DNA of 64,000 nucleotides from assembly GCA_034359265.1 (NCBI GenBank), contig CP136892.1, positions 87,660,001-87,724,000 of the forward strand, given 5' to 3'. Below, in pieces: positions 11,570 to 24,079 of this stretch. Below the pieces are notes generated by a model. It saw only the letters and a list, made by a program, of their open reading frames with translations. It was not told the DNA's origin and searched no databases. Source of the stretch: Canna indica (lineage: Eukaryota; Streptophyta; Magnoliopsida; Zingiberales; Cannaceae). Made by a program: the position numbers and the translations under genes. How positions within the stretch are numbered: the first letter of the stretch is position 1; each line of letters starts with the position of its first letter.

Positions 11570-14500
11570 AATGACTACGAACGGGAAGCTCAATTGGAAG
11601 GAAGAGGAAGAAAAGCAGTACAGCAATACTTGCTCGAACGGGAATTCAGATCGGGTGTCTTGGGCGAGCCACCAATCTGCAAAATGCCTCTATGAAACCA
11701 TAATAGAATACTTATTTATCCGCATCTTACGTCATATGCTGCGACGACGCGCGTCTCGCGTCTTCACTGTTTGTGTTTGGGATAATATAGGCGATCTGTA
11801 CCAGGCTAGAATTAGGATAAGAGTGCCACTGGAAGATGCGAGATCCGCTGTGCCATCCGTTACAGGATAGACAATTAAGTGCAAGCGAGGAGTGGACGCG
11901 TATAATTCGGATAGGGGATGTGGTTGGTTACAAGTCGTATCACAGTGAGGGTGATTTGTCACGACTACGACGTGGATACCGGATGAGCTTTTGAACGTCG
12001 CATCTTGTTCGTTCGATTTCAAATTACGCAATCCTGGCCGTTCGATTTCAAAGTACTTGAATATCTTCACCTAATGCGATGGGGAGGAAGCAATGACTTT
12101 ATTTTCTGAACTGGGGAAGGCTGGGCGGCGGAGTGAGAGGAAAAAAATAATAATTTTGATACAATAAATAAATAAGAAATTGATAATTTTCTGTTTGGAT
12201 TAAAATAAATAAATCAGTTTACAGCATTTTCATGGGAAAAAAATAAAAATAATTCTTCTTTTCATGTACTTATAATTTATTTCCAAAGCATAAAAGATAG
12301 CCACTTAATATTATTTTATTTCCCTTTTAATTCTCCCCAAAACATGAAACATGTTTTCAGGAAGGCCCTTGAATTCTTAATTACACCATCTCATCTTGTT
12401 GTTGTTGTTGTTATTATTATTATTATTATTTCACGTTTTCTCCCTTGAATAATTGATGAGTCCATGTCATCATGCTTGAACACATTATGACTGTGATGAG
12501 TCCATATCTCGTGACATCGATCAGACATTGACATGGAATACACTAAATTTTTTGGTCAAAGTTTATAACTTTAATTAATATTTATTTTTTATAAAAAATT
12601 ATTTTATAGTATAGTGATTATATAAATATAAATAAAGGTGAGATACACACAGCCAATTACATATTATATAAATAAATACAGATAAATATAAAAATAGGCG
12701 CATATATCAACAATGAATTAAATTCATGATCCATTAATAATATACTTGAATGTCTCACAATTAAAGTACTAATAAATATTTATTTGATAGCAAGGTCTAT
12801 CGATAAGTTTGACTTAAGATAAAAAAAATTATTCCAAACATAAAATTGTGACCGGTGAGATTGCAATTGGATTTACAATTTTGGAAAATATTTAAAAGGT
12901 ATTTATTATATAGCATTTTTCTCGTGAACACGTGATTGGCTCAAATTAATAGGTTCTCCATTAAATGGATACCCAAATAAATATATCACATTTCATTAGG
13001 TTATTGATTTTTTTTTTAAAAAAAAGAATTTTAGTTTTTTATCTGAAAAGTTTGATTTTATTTTAATTCTATCATTTCATCCTCCAAAAGATTTTTTAAG
13101 TCACATGTAAAATATTATTATTTGGATATGAAAATAAATAAATTTTTTGTATTTTTAAGCAACAATAATCAAATAGATTCATCAGGTTGATTAAATGCTC
13201 ACTTGCTAGGCCCAATATTGTAGGCCCAGACCAATGACCTAATGAAAATATTTAAATTAAAATTGATCATACCACACTCATCGAACCTTATACACACTTT
13301 AGTTCTATATAGAAAATATATTAAATATTATATTAGTTTATTACATTCTTCCTCACTTGTGTCTTGATATTCTCGTCAATACTCAAGTTTAACACATACC
13401 TGAATCGCACATAAGTCGATGGCATCTCTTTCTCAAATAAGATTCCTCACAAGATCTAGGACTAGAATATTGCTCTCGTGTCATTTGTTATAATCTCGCT
13501 TGATGAGATAACAGATCTATCAACTTCTTAGGCACATATCATTAACCTAACTAAAATGATGTTGATGATAGCATATACCGGTCAAGTCCTATAAACATTG
13601 TGAATTAAATTTTATATATTTAACTTTTAATTTTAGTACTTATGTTTACAAAAGAACATAAATGATATTTTGGATTATACTATTAACAGTGTGCTCGATC
13701 AAATTAGATCCAGCAACGTTCTACAACCAAATTCGACCCAAATTAGACGGCTCTACTCGGGAGCTCTACCCGATTATATTCTCAAAACTAAGTCGAGCAA
13801 TATTAGACGACTCCACCCTGGAGCTCCACCTCCGACCAAACAAGGATAACTATGTTCTTTCTTATCATAAGGAATACGTCATTATAAGTCTTACCATCGT
13901 CGGAATCAGTCTCAAACCATTCTGAGCAATATCTGTGCGAGATTGCCGACGGTATTATCATATCCACCCGTAATAAATACAGATACGACACACCTCATGT
14001 ATCCTAAATTCTAGATTATATTATTTCCACCTTAGAATTCTACTCACTGGATTTAGTTCTAACGAGTTTAATTGATTTTTTCGTAGATCTTATAGTTTCT
14101 AAGAATTAACTAATCAAGCTTATTTCTTTTAAAAAAAAGTTATTTACATACATGAATGAATAAGCATCGGACTACCTTAAGTTGGCGTCAGCATTTCCAG
14201 AGTTATAGTTAATAGGTGCCTCTAATGGTCATAAAGATTCATAATGTGTCGATTTAAATTAAAGAACAACTTCGAGGCAAATGGATTCGATTTATCATTA
14301 TGTAAGAATGATGCCAATGTGTTGATTTGTTTATGTTTATGTCCTCCGCCTCTTTAGGAATTGATTTGTTAAAATTGACTATTAATCAATTTAATTTGTT
14401 GATTAGTCACTTGGCGATCTAGTAAATTTTTTAAATGAGCCCTCGATGTCCTAATATTCCGGAGAACCTTCTCACTTTATAATTCTCTATATATAATTAT

Positions 14501-14690
14501 CATTTTATTCTATTTTATATATGCTTTTAACATATTGCCATAAAAGGTACACATAGGTGATGGGACATTGGGACACATATGTTTTCTGCTCTGTATAGCT
14601 TAGCTGCTCACCGCATTCTTCGATTCTCTTTCTTTAGTTAGTATTTTATATGATTTAATTATATTTTTCATCTTTCAATTTTTTTATTGT
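11570..14690. other. Intergenic, AT-rich, no gene recognised
   Basis: Contains the distal FDH promoter and long AT-rich stretches. A trinucleotide microsatellite (GTT, then ATT) lies at about 12397-12430. A moderately GC-rich patch at 13680-13930 repeats a short motif ('ttagacggctc' and 'ttagacgactcc', each followed by 'ggagctc'). This looks like old retroelement debris, but I cannot classify it. No coding region is supported. Confidence 0.4.
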
Positions 14691-15135
14691 ATGCTCTTTT
14701 TTTTTATTTAAATATTTAGATTTTCAAAAATTATTTTTGTTTTCGTTTGATCCCGTTAATTTTTATTGTTAAGTGCCAAATAATACTGACATGAATTGAA
14801 GAGGGATCAAATGGAAAAATAAAATATTTAAGAAACTAAATAAATAAATATATATATATATATTTAATAATCTAAACTATAATTATATATAATTATATTT
14901 TATGTTATTAAAATATATATTGTTATATTTTATATTACTAATATATATATTTTTCATCCAGTTTCTTAAAATATCTTTTTCTTTTTTCGTTTGGTCCTTC
15001 TGTAATTCATGTCAGCATTGTCATATTGACATTTAATAGTAAAAGTTAATGGATGGATCAAATGGGAACAAAAATAATTTTTGAAGAATTAAACGATTTT
15101 TTTTTAAAAATGAGGGACCATACCAGAAAAATAAA
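14690..15135. mobile_element. Fold-back (long inverted repeat) element
   Basis: Two imperfect inverted arms, about 14700-14850 and 14960-15120, surround a TA-rich loop. Matching pieces are 'ttttcgtttgatccc' with reverse-complement 'ggatcaaatgggaa', and 'catgaatt' with 'aattcatg'. There is no coding capacity. The shape is that of a MITE or fold-back transposon. I found no clear target duplication, so the family is not assigned. Confidence 0.55.
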
Positions 15136-15182
15136 TAAGTCGATTTATATTTATACGTGTATTCAATTCATCGAGTAGTGTT

Positions 15183-15780
15183 GGAATAAAACTTATATGA
15201 GCAACCTGCTCATATAAGTCTTTATGGGCAGGTGCTTATCTTGCGCCACATCATCCTGCCTGAATCTTGATGCAAAATAATTATAAATCCAAAATATAAC
15301 ATGGATCTAATTTGATATGTATTTAATATCTGAAACCCGTTTTCTACCCAAATCTCGCCTTCCCAAAATACTCTATTTTGAACCAGTTCCTAAAAAATTA
15401 TCACCTAGCATTTTCCCCCCAAGTCGAACGCCTCCTCCAAACGCCTCCCCCTCTTTGAAATCCGGCAGCACTCAGCGCCGCTGAACGCTTCCGGTGATTC
15501 TCCTCCCCAGCATTGATTGTTCTCTACCGAATCTATTTCTCACCTAAGCCGAACTCCGCCGAATCTCACCCTTTCTTCTCCCCCAAGCAAAACTCTGCCT
15601 GATATCAGCGCCGCCAAACGTTGCCGGTGCTTCTCCTCCCCAACATCGATGCTTATCCTCCCTAGCGTCGATTATTCTCCACCGGGTTCACCTCTTCCCC
15701 ATGCCCAACTGCTTAAGCATACTTTGGGTAAAATACAGACCTATAAATGCATATTTGTTCTCTACATATATTTCTAACTC
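15183..15780. other. GC-rich gene-like fragment behind a MULE-like end
   Basis: At 15183 the sequence 'gaataaaacttatatgagc' closely resembles the terminal repeat of the 9-bp-duplication element at 23600-23814 ('gaatagaacttgtatgagc'). It is followed by AT-rich DNA and then by a C-rich segment (15420-15720). In that segment a block 'cagcgccgc..aacg..ccggtg.ttctcctcccca' occurs twice, at about 15474 and 15607. This could be a partial Pack-MULE with a captured exon, but I did not find a matching right end. No protein is recognised. Confidence 0.3.
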
Positions 15781-17040
15781 AATAAAAATATGATGGTTAA
15801 CTCGCATCAATCATCATGATATATTCCATAATCTTGTAAGCCAGACTATTAATTAAGTATATACAAAATGCATCTTAAAAATTAATCCAATATATGTAAA
15901 TTGAATTTATAAACACTTTTGAGTTTTAATCGTCAACCGAACATATGATGATTATCTTTTAGAAGCTAATCAAGTTAATTTTCATTTAACCATCAATTAT
16001 ACTATAAAAGTGAAAGAAATTTAACAATATATATAGATGAAAAATAGAGTAGCATAAATTACCCAAAACATACCTATTAATTATAAACAAACTCAAATTG
16101 AAGATAGTACTAATTTCACCATCATGTAAACTAAATAGGGGAAGATCCCAAATTATACTAATACTTCTGATCTGACTTGTGTTGTTAACTCAGAAGAATT
16201 AATGGAAAAACTATACCCCTCAGTCATCAATACTACAAAAAGCCAATTTAATTTTGATGAGTGAGGGGTTGCTTTTAACTAAGTATTGATAATACATTGA
16301 TATAGTTATGTGTAATATTCAATTCCATTAATTAGTAGACTTGTTACTCATCCTATCATGGAAATTAGGATAGAGAAGTGAGTTACACAAACAAAAATAC
16401 ATTTATAATAGTTCAGGATCTTCATAATTTGCTGCGTTTGTCCGGTGATAATTATCTAGGTAAAAGAGAATATCACTATTAATGTAATGATTGCTTCTTA
16501 ATTTCATATTGTGCAATTATTAATTACAACATCAATACTGCAATAATTGTCTGATTATTAGGAGGAGAATCCAATACTATCATTAACTAAGTAATTATAA
16601 TGTCATGGTTAAAGGTTGGATAAATTATAACAAAATTAGGTGATCGGACTTTATTTTCTTTTGTTTTGGAGGATGTTCGCATCTTAATAAAATTATGATA
16701 TTTTCTTTTCGCATGTTTGAATTGTTCACTTTAAGCGCAACATGGAACTCCTACAATAATATCCAAATTTCTTTTATTTTATTAGGTAAATATATTTTTT
16801 CTTTAAACAATATATTACAAGTAGACTTATTTTTTCTTTTTGCATGTTGGCAAACATACACGACAAAAAAGACTTCATATTGGAAAACACATGGATGGTT
16901 GAGGTTGCATATTGTTTCTAGTCCGTGAATAAAGTTTGAATGTGATATACTTGTAATTTAGAAACTAATGGATGATTGCACTAAATATAGATTTTGTTAA
17001 TACTTATATTTGGATTTAAGTGTAAAATTATATTTGAAAT
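15781..17040. other. AT-rich intergenic DNA
   Basis: No reading frame, RNA gene or clear transposon end is recognisable. The 77-codon frame at 16695-16928 has no recognisable family and an amino-acid make-up typical of AT-rich noise. Confidence 0.4.
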
Positions 17041-17500
17041 TATATCCATACAGTTGATATATATCCACTCAATTTGAGACTATATTCATCTAGTTTAAAT
17101 GTATATTCATTCAGTTTAAGTTCATATACATCCAGTTGATATGCATATCCATTCTGTTTGAGATCATATCTATCCAGTTTGATTCTACATCCACTCAGTT
17201 TGATACTATATTCATTTGGTTTAAATGTATATCAACTCCGTTTGAGATCATATCCATTCAGTTTAACTGTATATCCACTCCGTTTGAGATCATATTTATC
17301 TAGTTTAAACATATATCCACTCAGTTTGAGATCATATCCATCCATTTTACATATATATCCACTCAGTTTGAGTCTATATCCATGCAGTTTAACTCGATTG
17401 TACATCGTTTCCATCCACTTTAGATTTAGATTCAATTTAGACTAAATGTATGCGTATATCCATCCAATTTCACATCATATCCATATAGTTTGAATCTAGA
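17040..17500. repeat. Degenerate 21-bp / 42-bp minisatellite
   Basis: About 20 diverged copies of a 21-bp unit of the type 'atatccactcagtttgagatc' occur. Two unit types often alternate (one with 'gtttgagatc', one with 'gtttaaa.at'), giving a 42-bp higher-order period that is clearest at 17230-17400. Because 21 is divisible by three, frames on both strands stay open (plus-strand YPLSLRS-like repeats). I treat this as a by-product of the period rather than as coding. Confidence 0.8.
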
Positions 17501-17577
17501 TTTAGTTAGTTGATATCTATATCCAATCACTTTAAATGTGACTCCATCATAATAGTGCTTATGGATATAGATAGGTA

Positions 17578-17970
17578 TTTTGTTTGACTCCATATCCACC
17601 CAATTTAATTGGAATGTACATCTATATCTATATCTAAAAGCATTTGATAGGTAAATTATAGTGCTTATCAATAACTAAATAAAATATTGGAGTGATTTAA
17701 TGAGTAATAAATAAGCTATTTTATTATTATTTTAAATGATTATTTTGAGGCTTTTAGTTGGTCAAATTAGTCATATTATATATGAATTTGTACCCACTCG
17801 GCGTCCTGAGTTCATTGGTGGGGTCATTTTCTTCGTTTGACTTTCAGATTTGGAAAATAGTGGCTGTTTATTGTCTTGCTTTGCGTGCTGAGTCTTAATT
17901 TATATTTCAAATATTTTATTATGATGATACAGTTGAGTATGATTTTAAAGGTGGTTGATTCTTGTTGACT
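17578..17970 (+). repeat. Left member of a permuted inverted repeat (blocks P and Q)
   Basis: Block P (about 17578-17675, from 'tttgtttgactccatatcc' to 'gtgcttatcaa') and block Q (about 17690-17970, from 'agtgatttaatgagtaata' to 'ggtggttgattc') both occur again in reverse complement near 19428-19796. The order is P then Q at both sites, whereas a simple inverted repeat would give Q then P at the second. The spacer (17971-19427) is described separately. Confidence 0.7.
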
Positions 17971-19427
17971 CTCGTTGATTCTCATCCCGACACATGTCTG
18001 ATTACCCTAAACTGAAGTATTTATCTTGTTGTTCCTTATGTTGATCTTGATATATGTTATTATTGAAATTCCTGTTGCATGTTGTTGGCTCATATACATG
18101 TTGATATCATACTATGTTGCATGAATTGTATCTGTGGTGATTATGATGATTAGGAAGCATGTGTTGATGTTAATGAGTTGCATAATATAATATTCAGATT
18201 GTTGGTTGGTCGCATTATTAATGTAGTTGTGTCATATGCATTATATTGTTGAGATCAGGCTGATAGCATTTTATGCATGTTGCTTCTATAATTATGAGGG
18301 TATATTGGCATATTATGCATTATGACCCGTTGTTGGGCGCAAGCCCGGACACTGTTGATTTATTGCCCGATGTGTATGGGCAAGTGACACCGGTGATCAC
18401 TAAATACCCACACAGGTGTGTGTGTGGCGTCAAGGAGTTAGACGTCGGCGGGCTATCTTTTAGATAGTGGCATCTCCAGCTGGAGGGGGCTTGAGATAAC
18501 ACTCTCGATGTGCAAGAGTCCGGGGGAAACTCAATTGTCCACTACGCTTTTGATTGGGTGATTATTATACATGTACGCATTATCGGTAGGATATGTATGA
18601 TTTGATATTGTGCTAGTTGACATGAGTATATGATAATAGTTATGAGGTGCATACATTATTATACATATATATAGTGGTTGTTAGATGTATAAGTATTTAT
18701 CTAAGGATGACATCACATTGGTTCTTAATGTGTTCTTCTATTATAGAGACTTATAGTAACATCCCCATGAATCTGGATCACATGTTGCCGAGGACGGTGT
18801 ACATTCTTCAATCCGTTGTGCAGCACATCATGAAGTTTTCAACATGTATTTTGCATATAGTTAAAATGATGCATTACTTATAGTGCATTTTCATAATGAA
18901 ATGAATCAATAATATTCTTATTAATTGTTCTTGTTATGTTTTTGCTGACTAAATTGTACATGTTACTCCAAACTACATAAAAAGTGTTAACCGTAAGCTT
19001 TTATATATCTTTGACATGCAATATAATAATTGCTCTATCTTTGACATGCAATGTCGATTTTGCTGTGTTTTTAATAAAAGATGTGGAGTGCATTTTATGA
19101 CAATGTATGATGCAGTTTACTCAAGCAGACATGTACAATTTTCGTGGCCTCCATTTCAAATCCTAGAAGGAAATATGTTACAGTGAATGATGAATAGCCG
19201 CTAAAGTTGTAAACTATTATTGAATTTCAAGTGTATAAGATATCATTTATTACATAGTGTCTGTCAAATACTAAATCAATAATAAAATATGTAATGATTT
19301 TATGTTGGTATATGATATCATTTACTAAGTGATATTTTTTTAGATTGAATGTGGTTGAATATGAGTGATTTGTTGTTGGTATTTTTTGGATTGAGTTTGA
19401 TTGAATAGTTGTATTTTGATGGTGTTA
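17971..19427. other. Spacer of the permuted inverted repeat; possible retroelement debris
   Basis: No intact gene. The most structured part is a GC-richer stretch at 18313-18540 with 'gttgggcgcaagcccgg' and 'agtgacaccggtgatcac'. It reads like non-coding LTR-retrotransposon sequence, but I cannot name a family. The rest is AT-rich. Confidence 0.3.
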
Positions 19428-19796
19428 TTGATAAGCACTATAATTTACCTATCAAATGCTTTTAGATATAGATATACATTTCAATTAAATTGGATGGATA
19501 TGAAGTCAAACAAAGTACCATGAATCAACCACCTTTAAAATCATACTCAACTGTACCATCATAATAAAATATTTGAAATATAAATTAAGACTCAGCACGC
19601 AAAGCAAGACAATAAACAGCCACTATTTTCCAAATCTGAAAGTCAAACGAAGAAAATGACCCTACCAATGAACTCAGGACGCCGAGTGGGTACAAATTCA
19701 TATATAATATGACTAATTTGACTAACTACAAAGCCTCAAAATAATTATTTAAAATAATAATAAAATAACTTATTTATTACTCATTAAATCACTGCT
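19428..19796 (-). repeat. Right member of the permuted inverted repeat
   Basis: Reverse complement of block P lies at about 19428-19517 and of block Q at about 19523-19796. Q ends 'tcattaaatcact', mirroring 'agtgatttaatga' at 17690. Similarity is high over the full blocks, for example the CG-containing piece 'aggacgccgagtgggtac', so the duplication is fairly recent. Confidence 0.7.
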
Positions 19797-20279
19797 ACGA
19801 ACCCTTGTAACAGTGTTACAACTTATCACCACTGCTACATCACCACGTATCAACTTATAACAGTGTTATACACCTATAGTAAAAACCTGATACTACTCAT
19901 GATAACACTGCTATAATATATATAACAATGCTGCAAGAATAAAATAATATCTAATATAATATCATTGATATAAACCCAACCCTACACTTCATCTCCTCAC
20001 CCAACCTAGAGCTCATTCGACCCTTCTCAAGCCGCTGCCGCCACTGCCTTCATCTCAGTTACTCCGCCCAATCGGGTCGCTGGGGGTGCCCGCCGTCGCC
20101 ACCACGCGGCGATGGCAGCCCACCCGCCTCGCACGGCCACTTGTTGGATCCTACCCAATGGCGAGGTGACGACGCCATCGCCGATCGGCAACAGTGACTC
20201 GTCGATTGACGCCAAGATCCTCGCCGCCCCCTACTAACATGCGGCGATAGAAGCGAGGGGGAGGGTTTTTATTAGGGGG
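19797..20279. other. Short repeats and a GC-rich orphan fragment
   Basis: At 19797-19950 variants of 'cactgctac' and 'acagtgttata' recur several times, as in subterminal repeats of a DNA transposon. At 20010-20236 follows a GC-rich stretch that includes an intact 41-codon frame (20111-20236, starting MAAHPPRTATCW). It resembles the 5' part of a plant gene but matches no family I know. It stops exactly where copy B of the SWEET duplication starts. Confidence 0.3.
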
Positions 20280-20981
20280 CATATTTATTGTGAGTATATT
20301 AATAATCATTTTTATTTTATTATCCCATGAAAATATTAACAAGCCATCATTTTAGTATAATTATATTATTTTCCATCCAAATTTCATTAACTAGGATATA
20401 TAATAATTTATCATCCCATCTCATGCACGAAAGGTGTTAATACGAACAAGTCGTTCACGAATAATTCATTATCACGCGCGCCCGAATCGGTCAAAATCTT
20501 TCCCGTTATCTACCCGTTATATTTACCAAGCGATACCGCATGTACATGAATGTTTATCTACTCTTTAGCTCTACTCGAATCGGTCAAAACCTTTCCAGTT
20601 ATCTACTCGAAATATTTCTTAAAGCGATATATATAAATGTACTCTATATTATTTATTATACTTTATCCGTTTTGTTTATCCTTCTTTTCTGTAACAAAAT
20701 ATACACCGCTTCATGTATTATTTACCCACTGTCCCACCAATGTTTCGATTGGAAATATTTGTGGGCTCATGTGCAGGTTCTATTAATTCAGTCGAGTGCA
20801 CCAACCATGATTCAGGTGAGAAGGCTGGGTAAACAATGACTCCCCTGAAAATAATAGAAGAAGCCGTCGTGCAATCGTGTGATATGATACGTAAAAAACA
20901 AGGGCATGGTTGTAAAATAATAGAGTGGTTGGTGGGTTTTACGTTCGCTGCAACGGCGTCGGGGTGGGCGAGACGAATGCT

Positions 20982-20988
20982 TATAAAA
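20982..20988 (+). promoter_or_regulatory. TATA box of SWEET copy B
   Basis: TATAAAA lies 308 bp before the ATG at 21290, in a block conserved with copy A (1417-1423). Confidence 0.55.
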
Positions 20989-21289
20989 GGCGTACTGACC
21001 ATGAAGAGCGAAACCCTACCAAGGAAGAGAGAGAGTGCGCATTAAAAGGGAGGTGCGTGAAGGTTAACCAAACACTTACACTCCTTACAGGCTTCGCGAC
21101 TGCCCTTCTTCTCTTGGGTGTGTGCAAGCTTTTATCCATTGGGAGTTGATCGATCTGTCTCCTCTGTTTTTTGGGATGGAGTCGATCGTTTGCAAATGGT
21201 GTTTTCTTCGTTTTTCTCTGTTTCATTTTTGTTTGATCTATTGTAACGTTCTCTCTTAGGATTTTAGTCCGAGCTAAGGAACCGCAAAG

Positions 21290-23605
21290 ATGGTTATGAC
21301 GCAGAACGGAATCCGCAATATCATCGGAATCATAGGTATTCTTCATAGATATCCAACCATTAAAAATCAATGTACATTCTCCTCTATCGATCTCCCACAG
21401 ATTTTTCCTTCTTCAACAAAGAAAGGGTAAAATATACTCATGCCTCTGTTCAACTTCTCTCTCTCTCATCTGCAGTGTTTTCGATTTCTCTCACGATCTG
21501 ATCAACAATCTTTTCGAATTTTTTTTGTCGGATCGATCTGAAATCACCGGCTACTTTTTGTGGAGTTTTACGTTATGAAAAAAAAGAATGACCAAATATT
21601 TTCAATATTTGTAATTTATTTACTCAATTATATTATCGTAGAATATGCTGAAAAATGTTTTTTCTTAATTTCATCTGGTTACAGGCAATGTCATTTCATT
21701 TGGTTTGTTCTTATCGCCAGTGTAAGCACCGACCTTCTCAAATTAGAACTTGTTGTTAATTAATTGCGGGGTATGCTTGAATTAGTAAGTTCTGAATGCT
21801 TTGTGGACCACAACGTGGTACTGTTATTGATGTTTGCAGGCCTACGATTATATCAATAATCAAGAGAAGATCAGTAGAGCAGTCATCCCCGGTCTCCTAC
21901 CTTGGGACGCTTCTCAACTGCATCCTTTGGGTGTTCTACGGGCTCCCTGTCGTCCACCCTGATAGTATTTTTATTGTCACCATCAATGGAGCTGGGTTCT
22001 TCCTCCAGGGGATATACCTTACTATTTTTTTCATCTATGCTCCCCGCAATGGCCGCGTAAATATAATGTTTTATTACTTTTTCGATATATTTCTTCCACT
22101 TTGTTCGTCTTCTCATTGATGAGTTGGCATCAATTGTCAGTTGAAGGTGATCAAGGCATTGGCGGCAGAGTTCACCTTCATGGCAGCAGTGATAATGGGG
22201 GTACTACTGGGAACTCGCACGCATGATAAGAGGTCTTTCATTGTGGGTATACTTTGCATTATCTTTGGCACGTACATGTACGCCTCTCCACTTTCAGTCA
22301 TGGTAAGAGCTTTGTATCCCTGACTTGAGCTGCTAGCATTAAGTTGAAACTTTCGTGTTGATCTGCTTATTATATATAGCTTTTCATAATCATTTTTATA
22401 TACGTTATAGAATTAATTGAAATCGCACTATAACTAATCAACACCCATTTACAAATAAGGTATGTAACATTTGAAATTTTTACAATGTCATCCATAGCAC
22501 CACATGTGATGATAGCCTGACCTTTATGTACCCATGAACAGGTTGTCTCTATATATATACCAATAGCATTAAAGATGCCAATTTTAATTTCTTGTTGCTT
22601 CATGTAGTGCTTTACTGCTTTAACACTAGTTCTGCGTAGGGGTTATTTGATTTTCCTTATTAGGTATGAAATGAGGCTTCCATAAACATGCCTGATAAGG
22701 TTGTATGATAGGTCTCTGTTCCGATCTTCTTTTTTTATTATATATCTTTTTGAAAAAGTTTTCATTTTTATTAAATCTTGAACATACAAAGACAATTTGA
22801 ACTTTTAAGAGATCTATCTGTGAAAAAAAAATTGATTAAAACACAAATGGTGCATTTCTAAATGTTTTTGTCATCTACTATATATATAAAGTGACTCTGA
22901 TTCTTTTCGTTTTTGAATATTATGGTTTGACTTGTAGCTAGCTAGCTAACGATTTGTTTTATTATCATAAAATTGCGGCAGAAACTTGTGATCCAGACCA
23001 GAAGTGCGAAGTACATGCCTGTCACACGGGCTCTTGCTAGCTTCCTGAACGGTGTTTGCTGGACTACCTATGCATTTCTTCCTTATGACATAAACCTTGT
23101 TGTAAGTGGCCTAGCTGTTTTATATGTATATATATAGTCATCACGCTACGTGAATGGTCACATACATTCGTACGTACTGAATTGATTATTTCTAACAATG
23201 CAGATTAACAATGGTTTGGGCGCTCTTTTGGGCCTTGCGCAATTAATCCTCTACGCGTGTTACTCCAAACGGACCAAACCCAAACCCATGGAGATCGAGC
23301 TCGTTCGTTTGAGCCCTACAACCATGTTTCCGCAGAGGGGTACAATGCCTTCGGCGGGCCCGAGAGCAAAGATATCAGACCCTACCAATAGAGTCAGCGG
23401 CAAATGTGTGACACGCACGGAGACGAAGGCTGAGATCGAGCTCGTTGGCAGCGACAAACGTTTGACACACACGGAGACCAAGGCTGAGATCGAGCTCGTT
23501 GGCAGCGACGAACGTTTGACACGCACGGCGACCAAGGTTGGGATCGAGCTCGCTTGTTTTCGCACTGCACCCCATTTGTCACCGCGGAGGGCTAAAATGG
23601 AATAG
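21290..23605 (+). CDS. SWEET sugar transporter, clade II, copy B with an extended repeat tail
   Basis: Close paralogue of the gene at 1746-3810. Exons are 21290-21335, 21685-21721, 21840-22056, 22141-22302, 22982-23101 and 23204-23605, giving 327 residues against 234 for copy A. The seven-helix core is intact: SPVPTI, the [10 protein letters not shown] segment, [20 protein letters not shown] and the CW pair. Two changes stand out. The VPY hinge proline is Ser (SPVSYLG), and IPNGLG has become INNGLG. The cytosolic tail has grown by about 93 residues and contains three 18-residue repeats of the type [18 protein letters not shown]. The stop codon TAG (23603-23605) lies inside a transposon inserted at 23600. 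The ancestral last codons persist out of use at 24100-24132. Transport activity is plausible but unproven. Confidence 0.85.
23405..23560 (+). repeat. 54-bp coding tandem repeats in the SWEET tail
   Basis: Three in-frame 18-codon units share 'gagatcgagctcgttggcag' or a close variant. They read [36 protein letters not shown] and a diverged [13 protein letters not shown] larger duplication is superimposed: the block starting 'atgccttcggcgggcccga' at 23345 recurs at 23821, after the transposon. Confidence 0.9.
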
Positions 23606-23814
23606 AACTTGTATGAGCAGGCCGCTCGATGTTCGCCACGCCAGCCCAGCACACATCCCTTTGAATTCGGGATGCGTGCCCAGCACACAGCTCAGCCTGC
23701 ATCTTGAATTCGAACACGCATCCCGAACTCGGGCACGCATCCCCACGACTTCTGGGCTAGCGTGGCAGACATCGAGCGGCCTGCTCATACAAGCCGCTCA
23801 TACAAGTTCTATTC
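23600..23814. mobile_element. 215-bp MULE-type MITE supplying the stop codon
   Basis: The terminal inverted repeat starts GAATAGAACTTGTATGAGC at both ends and extends about 40-60 bp, including 'aggccgctcgatgt' and 'gccacgc'. A perfect 9-bp target duplication GCTAAAATG flanks it (23591-23599 and 23815-23823), which is the Mutator signature. Its first six bases, GAATAG, are read as Glu-stop in the frame of the SWEET gene. Without it the frame would have run to a TAA about 39 bp beyond the target site. Confidence 0.88.
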
Positions 23815-24079
23815 GCTAAAATGCCTTCGGCGGGCCCGAATCCAAAGATATAAGATCCTACCGACAGAGGCAAAGGCAAATGTTTGGAAGAATGAAAGAG
23901 TTATGATCTGTATTACGGTGTTAGGAGTGTTTAGATGGTCAGAAACAATTATATCTTCACATATGGGCATGTAGATATGGCTTTGGCGGTACGACTGTGA
24001 ATAAATTTTTGGAACAGACTTACGATTAGTCCGAAAACTTGAACGGTGTGATGGTGTCTTGTACATTTCAATTCTCATT

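Noticed and set aside
17158..17671. Frames of 60-95 codons on both strands
   Set aside because: These result from the 21-bp minisatellite period, without a recognisable protein.
23260..23688. Minus-strand 142-codon frame over the SWEET tail
   Set aside because: The repeat tail has a 54-bp period, so all frames stay open. Only the plus frame continues from conserved SWEET exons.
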